Program-made: the position numbers and the translations under genes
Part shown: piece by piece, positions 8,013 to 16,169 of the stretch
Numbering within the stretch: the first letter of the stretch is position 1
Layout of the letters: the number at the start of each line of letters is the position of its first letter
Origin: Chloroflexota bacterium
GTDB lineage: Bacteria > Chloroflexota > Anaerolineae > Aggregatilineales > Phototrophicaceae
DNA length: 64,000 nucleotides
NCBI GenBank assembly: GCA_011523615.1
Contig: WTGJ01000024.1
Coordinates: 1 to 64,000 of the forward strand
Reading direction: 5' to 3'
The notes under the pieces: model-generated
The model's database searches: none
Told to the model about the DNA's origin: nothing
What the model saw: the letters and a program-made list of their open reading frames with translations, nothing else

Positions 8013-8544
8013 GTCCTTATCCGAAAGAGACAATTGGCAAGGTAAAAGTGCAGCACGCGGGCATGGTGCTGAAGATGTATTTCACACAATAATGAAAATG
8101 CATTTAGAGCACACTGATTTTCTGACTGTGCATAAACCGAAAGATCTAAAGGGAATATACGGGGAGCGTAAAGACAAACGAGGCAGAGTTTCACCGCATG
8201 GAATTCATCCTGAGTATGCAATTACGTCAAAGACATCTGGCAGATCAATTTATGTTGAAATCAAGAGACAGCGAGCGCAAGGGAACGCACATGAACGTGC
8301 GTGTAAATATTTTACGCCTGGGATTTTAAACTCATTGCGTCAACACGCAAACCAACCTGCTGAAATTATTCCCTTTTGGTGGATATTTACAGATGGAATC
8401 GCGAACGACAAATATTATAGGCAAGAGATCATGCACTGGTTCCGAGGCATCGAGGCTCATGTGTTGCTTTGGAAGAATGTTCATGATGTGGATGTTGTTC
8501 GCAACCACTTCGACCAACATATACGGCAACTCTTAAATAACTAG
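8002..8544 (+). CDS. MunI-like type II restriction endonuclease
   Basis: The 180-residue protein resembles R.MunI along its length: MGRKSLSERDNWQ at the start, HKPKDLKGIY, GNAHERACKYFTPGIL, EIIPFWWIF and a final HFDQHIRQLL. I chose the ATG at 8002 because it aligns with the MunI N-terminus; the frame itself is open from 7945. MunI cuts at CAATTG with Asp83, Glu98 and Lys100. Here the spacing is kept (residues 71, 86 and 88), but the first acid is Glu (HPEYAI instead of PDxxI). That change could lower activity or be tolerated. Recognition of CAATTG is a prediction from homology. Confidence 0.87.
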   Translation: MGRKSLSERDNWQGKSAARGHGAEDVFHTIMKMHLEHTDFLTVHKPKDLKGIYGERKDKRGRVSPHGIHPEYAITSKTSGRSIYVEIKRQRAQGNAHERACKYFTPGILNSLRQHANQPAEIIPFWWIFTDGIANDKYYRQEIMHWFRGIEAHVLLWKNVHDVDVVRNHFDQHIRQLLNN

Positions 8545-8564
8545 ATAAGCACTGACGACTAATC

Positions 8565-11012
8565 TTACGCCCCCGCCGGCAGCCAGGTGTTCTTGACCTG
8601 GGTGGCCTGGCGCAGCAACCACTCGCTGGCGTTGGCCGTCTCGTCCAGCCAGGGCCAATCTTCCTCGCGCAGCGCCCAGGTGCGCTTGAGGTTGCTGGCG
8701 GAGCGGCGCTCGACAGCGGTGCAACCCGTTGCGCTGCCAAAATACCAGAGGGCATCGACATCGTCGTGGTCGGCGAGCACATCGCGCAGTTCCGCGCGCG
8801 GGCCGCTGACGAGGTTGACGGCGCCGGGCGGCAGGTCGGAAGTATCCAGCAGCTGGTAGCTATCGAGGGCGGGCAGGGGGTGGCGCTGCGAAGGGACGAT
8901 GACGGTCGTGTTGCCGCGGCAGAGGGCGGCGCCGAGCAGGGTGAAGAAGGCGAGCAGCGGGTGGCTTTCGGGGCAGACGATGCCGACGACGCCGATCGCT
9001 TCGTGCTGGGCGGCGACGATGCCGCGCAGGGTGGTTTCCTGGAGCTGGCCGCCGAACTTATCGGCATGAGCGGCGAAGGTGAAGAGGCGCTCCTGGCTGA
9101 GGGCGACTTCACGCTCGGCAGCGGCGGGATCGCCGAGGAGGCGGGCGAGGCGCTCGCTGAATTCGGCGGCGCGGAGGTTGAGATTTTCGGCGAGGTAGAA
9201 GAGGATCTGGGCGCGCAGATGGGGCGAATAACGGGCCCAATCGCGGTGGGCGCGGGCGGCACTGACCGCATCGCGGATGTCTTTGCGATTGCCGGCGCCG
9301 GCCATGCCCGCCAACTGGCCATCGGCATCATGGACGGGGTAGGAGTAATTGCCGTCGGGTCGGCGTTGGCTGCCGGCGATGTAGAGCTTGTGCGTGCGGT
9401 CGATGGTGTGGGGCGCTTGCGGGGTACCCAGCGGGGCGGGGTGCGCGACGGGAGGGGGCCACTCACTCCGTTCCGCTGCAGGGTCGCTGGTGGATGGCGG
9501 TAACCAGCGTGTGCCCCCGATCCCCGGATCGGCACTTCGCGGCCGTAAGAAGCGGGGGCGCAGGTATTCCAGCAGTCCTTCGCGGCCGCCCTCACGGCCG
9601 AAGCCACTTTCGCGGTAGCCGCCGAAGCCGCTGGCGGCATCGAAGCGGTTGGTGCAATTCACCCAGACGCTGCCGGCGAGCAACTGGCGGGCGACATCCA
9701 GGGCGAGGGGCAAATTCTCGCTCCAGAGGCTGGCGGCGAGGCCATAGCGGGTGTTGTTGGCCAGTTCGATGGCTTCGGCCGGTGTGCGGAAGCTCATCGC
9801 GACGAGGACCGGGCCGAAGATTTCCTCCTGGCAGACGCGGGCGCTGGGCGCGACGTCAGTGAGCAGGGTGGGCGGGTAGTAGCAGCCGTTTTCGGGCAGT
9901 GGCGTGTCGGGTTGGAACAGGGTGGCGCCCTGGGCGACGCCTTCTTCGACGAGGCTGGCGATGCGGTCGCGCTGGGACGGGTCGATGACGGCGCCGATGT
10001 CGATCCCTTTATCCAGGGAATCGCCGAGCCGCAGATTCGCCATGCGCGCGCGCAAACGTTCGAGGAAGGCTTCGGCGATGCTTTCCTGGACGAGGAGGCG
10101 CGAGCCGGCGCAACAGACTTCGCCCTGGTTGAACCAGATGGCATCGATGAGGCCTTCGATGGCCGCTTCCTGGTCGGCGTCGTCGAAGACGAGGAAGGGT
10201 GATTTGCCGCCGAGCTCCAGGGTGAGGCGCAGGCCGCGGCCGGCGGTTTCGCGGCGGATGAGGCGGCCGACTTCACTGCTGCCGGTGAAGGCCAGCTTGG
10301 CGAGGCCTTCACTCGCCACGAGAGCGGCGCCGCATTCGTCGCCACCGGTGATGATGTTGACGACGCCGGGGGGTAAGCCGGCCTCGGCGAGGATTTCGGC
10401 GAAGCACAGGGCGCTGAGGCAGGTCTGGGGGGCGGGTTTGATGACGACCGTGTTGCCGGCGGCGAGGGCCGGCGCGATCTTCCAGGCCAGCATGAGCAGC
10501 GGGAAATTCCAGGGGATGATCTGGCCGACGACGCCGAGCGGTTCGTATTCAGCGAGGGTGTGGGGCAGGAGCTGCGCCCAGCCGGCGTGGTGGTAGAAGT
10601 GACGGATGGCGAGGGGGAGATCCAAGTCACGCGTTTCGCGGATGGGTTTGCCATTATCGAGCGCTTCGAGGATGGCGAGGAGGCGGGCGTGCTTTTGCAG
10701 GGCGCGGGCGATGGCGTAGAGGTGGCGAGCGCGCTGCTGGGTGGGCAGGGCGGCCCAGGCGGGAAAGGCGGCCCGGGCGGCGGTGACGGCTTCGCGGACC
10801 GCGGCGGCATCGGCATCGACGCAATGAGCGAGCAACTCGCCGCTGCTGGGGCTATGGGCGGCGAGGCGGGCGGCATCGCTGGGGAAATGCCACTGACCCG
10901 CGATGAAGAGGCCGAAATTGCGCTCGTGTGATTCGAGCCACTGCTGGGCGATGGCGTCTGATTCGGGAGCAGGGCCGTAGGGGAGGGTTTGAGAGAGGGT
11001 TTCGAGAGTCAT
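8565..11012 (-). CDS. ALDH16-type double-domain aldehyde dehydrogenase
   Basis: This 815-residue protein contains a complete aldehyde dehydrogenase domain (about 30-505) followed by a second, degenerate one (about 555-800), the layout of the ALDH16 family. The first domain has PWNFPLLM, FTGSSEVG, LELGGKSPF with the general base Glu, and the catalytic Cys in FNQGEVCCAGSR. The second lacks an equivalent catalytic Cys, as in known ALDH16 members. It should oxidise an aldehyde with NAD(P)+; the nearby deoC suggests acetaldehyde or another aldehyde from deoxyribose breakdown. The gene is cut off from deoC and the channel gene by an inserted toxin-antitoxin pair, and its present start has only a weak ribosome-binding site. 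Its first 37 codons are duplicated at 11925-12036. Confidence 0.9.
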   Translation of the reverse strand: MTLETLSQTLPYGPAPESDAIAQQWLESHERNFGLFIAGQWHFPSDAARLAAHSPSSGELLAHCVDADAAAVREAVTAARAAFPAWAALPTQQRARHLYAIARALQKHARLLAILEALDNGKPIRETRDLDLPLAIRHFYHHAGWAQLLPHTLAEYEPLGVVGQIIPWNFPLLMLAWKIAPALAAGNTVVIKPAPQTCLSALCFAEILAEAGLPPGVVNIITGGDECGAALVASEGLAKLAFTGSSEVGRLIRRETAGRGLRLTLELGGKSPFLVFDDADQEAAIEGLIDAIWFNQGEVCCAGSRLLVQESIAEAFLERLRARMANLRLGDSLDKGIDIGAVIDPSQRDRIASLVEEGVAQGATLFQPDTPLPENGCYYPPTLLTDVAPSARVCQEEIFGPVLVAMSFRTPAEAIELANNTRYGLAASLWSENLPLALDVARQLLAGSVWVNCTNRFDAASGFGGYRESGFGREGGREGLLEYLRPRFLRPRSADPGIGGTRWLPPSTSDPAAERSEWPPPVAHPAPLGTPQAPHTIDRTHKLYIAGSQRRPDGNYSYPVHDADGQLAGMAGAGNRKDIRDAVSAARAHRDWARYSPHLRAQILFYLAENLNLRAAEFSERLARLLGDPAAAEREVALSQERLFTFAAHADKFGGQLQETTLRGIVAAQHEAIGVVGIVCPESHPLLAFFTLLGAALCRGNTTVIVPSQRHPLPALDSYQLLDTSDLPPGAVNLVSGPRAELRDVLADHDDVDALWYFGSATGCTAVERRSASNLKRTWALREEDWPWLDETANASEWLLRQATQVKNTWLPAGA
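10901..11012 (-). repeat. 112-bp direct repeat, copy 1 (ALDH16 5' end)
   Basis: The first 37 codons of the ALDH16 gene recur 1024 bases away at 11925-12036 in the same orientation with three mismatches. The RelE-type toxin-antitoxin pair lies between the copies. Confidence 0.93.
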
Positions 11013-11174
11013 GGCATCCCATGATACTGGGTTAATGTAATTTTACCTTGCTCGTCTTACCACCGCGAAGTGAAGGGACGAAACGCAGTTTCGGCGAAAC
11101 TCAGTTTCGCAGGCTCTTCTTACCGCTGTGGATGGAGGGCTCGGCCGGACGGGTGGCGGCGCAGGAGAGTGGGA

Positions 11175-11507
11175 TCAACGAACCGCAGCGATGCGCTGTC
11201 TGATTTCCGCATCGGTGATATCGACGTGCTCCGTTTTGGCATAGATTGCGATGAGAACCAGATGTCTTTGCGATTTGACATGATATAGGATGCGGAATCC
11301 GCCCCGTTTCCCACGCCTCGCGGAGGGATTGGGCAGACGCACTTTGTGAACTGTAGCTGCCACCCGCGGCACTCGGGTGCCCGGGCGCTGCCCACGTTCC
11401 AGCTCGTCTGCGAGATTCGCCAGTGCATCCGTTATCGCAGGGTATTTGCGGTGTAGCGTTTTTACTTCTCGATCAAAGATAGAGAGCGTATCAACCCTCG
11501 TCGGCAT
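11175..11507 (-). CDS. RelE/ParE-family toxin
   Basis: The 110-residue protein begins MPTRVDTLSIFDREVKTLHRKYP and has the RelE-like pattern of two N-terminal helices followed by strands: VHKVRLPNPSARRGKRGGFRILYHV, then LVLIAIYAKTEHVDIT. Toxins of this type cut mRNA in the ribosome or act on gyrase. I chose the ATG at 11505-11507, which overlaps the antitoxin gene by 17 bases; the longer open frame upstream is antisense-like and implausible. The pair sits between two copies of the ALDH16 5' end. Confidence 0.8.
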   Translation of the reverse strand: MPTRVDTLSIFDREVKTLHRKYPAITDALANLADELERGQRPGTRVPRVAATVHKVRLPNPSARRGKRGGFRILYHVKSQRHLVLIAIYAKTEHVDITDAEIRQRIAAVR

Positions 11508-11811
11508 CCGTTGCCGCCAACGCTCGCAACTCGGCGAGCAATTCGTCCACCGGGCGAAGACCGACACCACTGTGCGACTGTTGCAACCCTTCCAGAACCT
11601 GATCGACGATGGTCTCGAGATCGGGATCGTACCCGCCGCCGGGTTCCTCATCTTGCTCGATCCAGGCTCGCACTTCTTCCCGCGTGGGGAGCAGCGCGGC
11701 GCGTGAGGAGTTTCGGGCCGGACGGCCGCCTGCTTGCTTGCTTGAGTGTTTTTGCTCTGCAGTCATTTTGGGCTGATTGAGGCTCGCTTTGCCAGGATCG
11801 TCTCCCTTCAT
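11491..11811 (-). CDS. Antitoxin partner of the RelE-type toxin
   Basis: This 106-residue hydrophilic protein has a basic, disordered-looking N-terminus (up to about residue 40), a helical REEVRAWIEQDEE segment and an acidic C-terminal half ending in TDADEG. No DNA-binding fold is evident. It directly precedes the toxin, overlapping it by 17 bases, so the two are translationally coupled and the antitoxin role is inferred. The start could also be the Met at codon 16. Confidence 0.65.
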   Translation of the reverse strand: MKGDDPGKASLNQPKMTAEQKHSSKQAGGRPARNSSRAALLPTREEVRAWIEQDEEPGGGYDPDLETIVDQVLEGLQQSHSGVGLRPVDELLAELRALAATDADEG

Positions 11812-11924
11812 TCTAACACACCCACCCCCTCACAACACCACCTTGCTCTTCTTGCCGCCGTGGATGCTCGCTTCTCTGGCGAGTTTCTCTCGCAAGGCTT
11901 GTGGTAGGAAGCACCATGCTCAGC

Positions 11925-12036
11925 CGATGAAGAGGCCGAAATTGCGCTCGTGTGATTCGAGCCACTGCTGGGCGATGGCGTCTGATTCGGGAGCAGGGCC
12001 GTAGGGGAGGGTTTGGGTGAGGGTTTCGAGGGTCAT
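11925..12036 (-). pseudogene. ALDH16 5'-end remnant (direct repeat copy 2)
   Basis: This stretch encodes the first 37 residues of the ALDH16 protein, up to FGLFI, and then reads Gly-stop. It is preceded on its strand by a strong ribosome-binding site (AAGGAGGTG, 5-7 bases before the ATG) and lies 30 bases after the K+ channel gene, so this is most likely the original start of the ALDH gene before the toxin-antitoxin insertion. The present intact gene starts at 11012. Between 11811 and 11925 I see only short imperfect repeats. Confidence 0.87.
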
Positions 12037-12066
12037 ATGGGCACCTCCTTCGCCAGGCGTCATCCT

Positions 12067-12771
12067 TCATTGTAGGCTTGATTCGTTTGGGCTGCGCCGT
12101 TCTTGCGCCGCTTTACTTAAGGCAGTGGCCAGTAACGCAGAGGGCACCGATACAACGCCCATCCCGACCAATAGCATGAAACTGGTGAATATTTTGCCTC
12201 CCGTGGTAATGGGATAAGCGTCGCCATAGCCGACCGAGGTCAGGGAAACGATCGCCCACCACAGGGAGGCAGGGACGGAGCGGAAATATTCGGGTTGGAC
12301 GGGATTCTCGAAATGGTAGATACCGAATGCGAGCGCGAGGACGACCATGATGGGGAACACCAGGAAGAGCACCAACTCCTCTATGATATCCCGTAAGGCA
12401 ACCTGAAAGAGGCGGATGGCGCTGGAATATCGTGAAAGTTTGAAGAGGCGAATCAGGCGGAAGACACGCAAAAGCCGCACCACGCGCACACCGGAAGCGG
12501 CCGGTAAGAGGAGTGCGGGAAGAATCGCCAGCAGGTCGATTATGCCGTAGAAGCCGAAAATATAGGCGCGGCGGGGACGGCTAACAAGCACACGTACCAC
12601 GTATGCCACGATGAAGATGACCACGAAGGCGAGCTCCAACCTGAGGAAGATGCGCTGCAGGCTGGCCAGCTCGGGCATAGTCTCCAAGATCATCAAAACC
12701 ACAGAAATGATGATCAAAAACACCATCAAGAGGTCGAATTTGCGGCCCAGACTGGGGTTTTGGCCGTTCAT
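12067..12771 (-). CDS. Voltage-gated K+ channel (Kv type)
   Basis: The 234-residue membrane protein has six predicted transmembrane segments. S4 (about 96-118) carries arginines at roughly every third position (RVVRLLRVFRLIRLFKLSR), and the pore loop has the K+ selectivity filter TSVGYGD (178-184). This is the Kv/KvAP architecture, giving voltage-dependent K+ flux. Its start overlaps the deoC stop as ATGA, so the two are translationally coupled, an unexpected partnership for a nucleoside catabolic gene. It ends 30 bases before the original ALDH16 start. Confidence 0.92.
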   Translation of the reverse strand: MNGQNPSLGRKFDLLMVFLIIISVVLMILETMPELASLQRIFLRLELAFVVIFIVAYVVRVLVSRPRRAYIFGFYGIIDLLAILPALLLPAASGVRVVRLLRVFRLIRLFKLSRYSSAIRLFQVALRDIIEELVLFLVFPIMVVLALAFGIYHFENPVQPEYFRSVPASLWWAIVSLTSVGYGDAYPITTGGKIFTSFMLLVGMGVVSVPSALLATALSKAAQERRSPNESSLQ

Positions 12772-13652
12772 CAGCTCAGCGGGATATGGTGGGCGGCGGC
12801 GTAGCGGCCGGTGGCATGGTGGTGCAGCTGGCGCCCGATATCGGCCAGCAGGCCGCTGGCGCCGATGCGGAAGCGACTGGCCGCCAACCAGGGAGCGCCC
12901 AACTCCTCCCGCATGAGGACTTGCCAGGCGAGGGCCTGTTTGGCGCTGCGGATGCCGCCGGCGGGCTTGAAGCCGATGACCTGACCGGTGCGTTCGTGAT
13001 AGCTGCGGATGGAGCGAGCCATCACCAAGCCGACGGGCAGGGTGGCGTTGACGGCTTCCTTGCCGGTGGAAGTTTTGATGAAATCGGCGCCGGCCATCAT
13101 GCAGACCAGGCTGGCGCGGGCGACGTTGGTGAGCGTGCCGAGCTCACCCGTGGCCAGGATCGCCTTGAGGTGCGCATCGCCACAGCGTTCGCGAAAAGCA
13201 GCCACCTCGTCATAGAGGGCGGGCCAATCGCCGCTGAGGACATGGGCGCGGGAGATGACGATGTCGATCTCGCTGGCGCCGGCTTCGACAGATTCCTCGA
13301 TTTCGAGCAGGCGCGAGCGGAAGGAGGTCTGGCCGCTGGGGAAACCGGCGGAGACGGCGGCGATGGGGATGTCGCTGCCGCGGAGGGCGCGGCGCGCATC
13401 GTGGATGCGGCTGTGGTAGACGCAGACGGCGGCGACTTGCGGGGTTTGGGAGAGGCCGAGGGCGGCGATCAGCTCCGCGCGGAGCGGTTGGCGCGCTTTG
13501 GCGCAGAGGCGCAGGACGCGGGCGGGGGTGTCGCTGCCTTCGAGGGTGGTGAGGTCGATGCAAGAAAGCGCGCGCAGGAGCCAGGCGGCCTGCCACTGGC
13601 GTTTGATGGAGCGGCGGGCGGTGAGGGTGATTATTCGTAAGACTAAACACAA
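12771..13652 (-). CDS. deoC: Deoxyribose-phosphate aldolase
   Basis: The 293-residue enzyme should split 2-deoxyribose 5-phosphate into acetaldehyde and glyceraldehyde 3-phosphate. It shows the DeoC landmarks: IDLTTLEGSDT near the front, VCVYHSRI, AAVSAGFPSGQ, EIDIVISRAHVLSG, LKAILATGELG, the Schiff-base Lys segment ADFIKTSTGK and GFKPAGGIR. The usual ILETG reads ILATG here. It is the first gene of the deoC - channel - ALDH16 group, and the ALDH could oxidise the acetaldehyde. The first 20 or so residues are basic and unconserved, so the true start may lie a little downstream. Confidence 0.92.
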   Translation of the reverse strand: MCLVLRIITLTARRSIKRQWQAAWLLRALSCIDLTTLEGSDTPARVLRLCAKARQPLRAELIAALGLSQTPQVAAVCVYHSRIHDARRALRGSDIPIAAVSAGFPSGQTSFRSRLLEIEESVEAGASEIDIVISRAHVLSGDWPALYDEVAAFRERCGDAHLKAILATGELGTLTNVARASLVCMMAGADFIKTSTGKEAVNATLPVGLVMARSIRSYHERTGQVIGFKPAGGIRSAKQALAWQVLMREELGAPWLAASRFRIGASGLLADIGRQLHHHATGRYAAAHHIPLS

Positions 13653-13670
13653 ATGCCTAATTCAAACGAA

Positions 13671-14111
13671 CTAAAAGCGAACCACAAGCAAGAAGGCAAT
13701 TGGAAAGCCCGTTTGGACGCTCCACTCAAGTTGCGCTGAACATCTAACCTCCAGGGCACCGCTTCTCCAGGTATCGCCTAGTTCTTTTACACAGCGTGAA
13801 GGGTAGGCTTCGTAGTTAAAATCATCTGTCACCCAACTGGTACGATCATCGCCGCCCACGCCGATGGCTACAATCAACCAATCACCTACCTCAATATCGA
13901 AAACACCCTCGGTCAAATAGTAATCCGAACGAAACGGGCGTTCGACTTTTTCACCTTCCACCAAGTAAAGACCGCTTCCTACCTCGTCAATAAGAAACGA
14001 CAACAATATACCAGTGGTAACTTCGAAGTCGAGGAGCTTAGTTTCAGATTCCTGCGCAGAAACAGCTGTACCAAGAACAAGTAGCAAACTAAGGATCATG
14101 TAGCGTAGCAT
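13671..14111 (-). CDS. Hypothetical secreted protein
   Basis: The 146-residue product has a clear signal peptide (MLRYMILSLLLVLGTAVSAQ) and then an acidic, beta-rich domain with two Cys (in SRCVKEL and EVRCSAQ) that could form a disulfide. I chose the ATG at 14111 because GGAGG stands six bases upstream; the frame opens at 14138. No family is recognised. It lies between deoC and the divergent methyltransferase gene. Confidence 0.7.
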   Translation of the reverse strand: MLRYMILSLLLVLGTAVSAQESETKLLDFEVTTGILLSFLIDEVGSGLYLVEGEKVERPFRSDYYLTEGVFDIEVGDWLIVAIGVGGDDRTSWVTDDFNYEAYPSRCVKELGDTWRSGALEVRCSAQLEWSVQTGFPIAFLLVVRF

Positions 14112-14242
14112 TTTTTCCTCCCTGTGGGCGTGTCTCATGCTGAGTTTGAATTATAGCATGGGGGGAAGGGGGATTCTTGGGTGGTTGTGCTAGGATATGA
14201 GAATGAAATAAGGGTTAATCCACACTGGACGAGGCCAAGTAT

Positions 14243-15493
14243 ATGTCGGTTGCCGTATCTGAAGCGAACTGGGCGAATCGGACGCTGTGGACGGGCGACA
14301 ATTTGGACATCATGCGTGGCATGAATTCCGACAGCGTGAACCTGATTTATTTGGACCCACCTTTCAATAAGAACGAGATGTTCTCCGCTCCGATCGGCAG
14401 CGAAGCGGCGGGCGCTTCCTTCAAAGACGCTTGGACGCTGAACGATGTGGATCTGGCCTGGCTGGGCGAAATCGCCGACCGCAAGCCGGCGATCTACAGC
14501 CTCGCCAACACTGCGCGGGAAACGCATGGCGAAAGCATGCAGGCCTACATCATTTATATGGCGGTACGCTTATTGGAAATGCAGCGTATCCTGCAAGAGA
14601 CAGGCAGCATCTACTTGCACTGTGACCCGACGGCGGGACAGTATCTGAAACTGTTGATGGACGCGGTGTTCGGGAATCAACAATTTCGAAATGAGATTGC
14701 CTGGTGCTATTTCGGCCCTGCCAACACGCCGCGGTGGTTCCCGCGCAAACACGATACGCTTTTGTTTTATGTAAAAAACGATGAGGCAGGAGGAACCTTC
14801 AATCGAGATGCAGTGCGCATTGATTACAAACGCATCACTGGGATAGGAGAGAGTTCGTTCGCTTCAGGAGACAGAACAAAGGAAGAATTGTTAGCAATAG
14901 AAAAGGAATACGCTGAGCGCGGCAAAGTCCCTGAGGATCACTGGTATGACATTCCTTCAGGAAGTCATATTCCAGCCAGCGAACGCACGGGTTATCCCAC
15001 ACAAAAACCGCTCGCTTTATTGGATCGGATCATTCGCGCCTCATCCGACGCGGGTGATATCATCTTTGATCCGTTCTGTGGCTGCGCGACGGCCTGCGTG
15101 GCGGCAGAGCGGCTGGGGCGCCAATGGGTAGGGATTGATCTATCCGAGTTGGCGGCCAAGCTGGTCAAATCCCGTTTGAAAAAAGAGATGAAGCTCTTCT
15201 TCGACATCGTTCACCGAACGGATATTCCGAAGCGCACAGATCTGGGCGAGTTACCCAATTACAGGACACACAAGCACACACTGTTCGGCAAACAGGAGGG
15301 GATTTGCGCGGGATGCAGGATTGCGTTTCCGTTCAGAAACCTCACGATCGATCATATCATTCCTCAGTCCAAATCAGGGACAGACCATATCGAGAATCTG
15401 CAGTTGCTCTGCTCGGCGTGCAATTCACTAAAAGGATCGGGGAGGCAAGCAGAGTTGATCGTCAAGCTTACGGAACAGGGGATTCGCAGGTAG
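14243..15493 (+). CDS. DNA methyltransferase fused to HNH domain
   Basis: The 416-residue protein joins two activities. Residues 14-320 are a beta-class amino-methyltransferase: TGDNLDIM, catalytic LDPPF (DPPF at 38-41) and, late in the domain, the AdoMet-binding FDPFCGCATACVAAERLG followed by WVGIDLS. Residues 345-405 form an HNH unit with a Cys pair (CAGC), LTIDHIIPQS, and a second Cys and Asn in LLCSACNSLKG. The methyltransferase should modify N6-adenine or N4-cytosine. The HNH part could be a nuclease or a zinc-stabilised DNA-binding module. No separate restriction gene is adjacent. Confidence 0.87.
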   Translation: MSVAVSEANWANRTLWTGDNLDIMRGMNSDSVNLIYLDPPFNKNEMFSAPIGSEAAGASFKDAWTLNDVDLAWLGEIADRKPAIYSLANTARETHGESMQAYIIYMAVRLLEMQRILQETGSIYLHCDPTAGQYLKLLMDAVFGNQQFRNEIAWCYFGPANTPRWFPRKHDTLLFYVKNDEAGGTFNRDAVRIDYKRITGIGESSFASGDRTKEELLAIEKEYAERGKVPEDHWYDIPSGSHIPASERTGYPTQKPLALLDRIIRASSDAGDIIFDPFCGCATACVAAERLGRQWVGIDLSELAAKLVKSRLKKEMKLFFDIVHRTDIPKRTDLGELPNYRTHKHTLFGKQEGICAGCRIAFPFRNLTIDHIIPQSKSGTDHIENLQLLCSACNSLKGSGRQAELIVKLTEQGIRR

Positions 15494-15530
15494 CATCTCC
15501 AATCCTCCCATAGTGGAATAAAGGCATGCG

Positions 15531-15827
15531 TCAACCCGTAAGTTCGGGGTTGTAAGGCGTGACATGGATCTGGTCTTCGTGGCGGCGGGCCTGGGCGAGG
15601 TTGTAAGAAGTCTGAAGGCGGAGCCAGAATTCGGCGGTGGACCAACCAGCTTTTTCGAGGCGGATGGCCATTTCGGGCGAGATGGCGGCGTGCCCGTTAA
15701 GCAGGCGCGAGAGGGTATGGCGGGCGACACCGAGGATCTGAGCCGCTTCGGTCACGCTCAGGCCAAGGGGATCCAAGCAATCCTCCTTGAGTCCTGGTCC
15801 AGGATGCGGGGGATTCTTCATGGGCAT
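15531..15827 (-). CDS. higA: HigA-family antitoxin (XRE)
   Basis: The 98-residue protein is an XRE helix-turn-helix regulator of the HigA type: [40 protein letters not shown], followed by [19 protein letters not shown]. It should bind HigB and repress the operon. It follows higB by 18 bases, giving the toxin-first order typical of higBA. Confidence 0.9.
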   Translation of the reverse strand: MPMKNPPHPGPGLKEDCLDPLGLSVTEAAQILGVARHTLSRLLNGHAAISPEMAIRLEKAGWSTAEFWLRLQTSYNLAQARRHEDQIHVTPYNPELTG

Positions 15828-15845
15828 GATCGCTGTCCTTCCTAC

Positions 15846-16124
15846 TCAGTGATAATCGACGAGGTTGACACCGTAGACGTTACCTTCTTCCAAGCGGAAA
15901 ATGATGCGCCAGTTGCCCGTGACGCGAATGCTCCAATAGCCTTTCCAAGTGCCTCTCAGCCGGTGGAGCCTCAAACCAGGTAGGTTGAGGTCTGATGGTC
16001 GAGCAGCGGCATCGAGATAGTTCAGGCATCGCATGATGCGATTCGCCATTGTGGGAGACACCCCGCCGTGATCGTTTTCATAGAAAAGGCGCCTCAAGCC
16101 ACGGTGCCGAAAACTCTTGATCAC
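15846..16124 (-). CDS. higB: HigB-family toxin
   Basis: The 92-residue RelE-superfamily toxin starts VIKSFRHRGLRRLFYEND and continues with LRLHRLRGTWKGYWSIRVTGNWRIIFR, the HigB core with the basic residues that cleave mRNA at the ribosome. I chose the GTG at 16122-16124 because family members begin with this IKSF segment; the frame opens nine codons earlier. It precedes higA and lies 45 bases after parB, on the same strand. Confidence 0.88.
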   Translation of the reverse strand: MIKSFRHRGLRRLFYENDHGGVSPTMANRIMRCLNYLDAAARPSDLNLPGLRLHRLRGTWKGYWSIRVTGNWRIIFRLEEGNVYGVNLVDYH

Positions 16125-16169
16125 GAGGAAGTGTACCGCATACCGATACACATGTCAAATCCTATGGCG

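Noticed and set aside
11013-11174. Possible short gene tails with a GGK-SKV-like ending on the minus strand
   Set aside because: Similar short endings can be read at 11013-11130 and 11826-11917, but they are too short and lack starts; kept only as possible duplicated debris around the RelE module.
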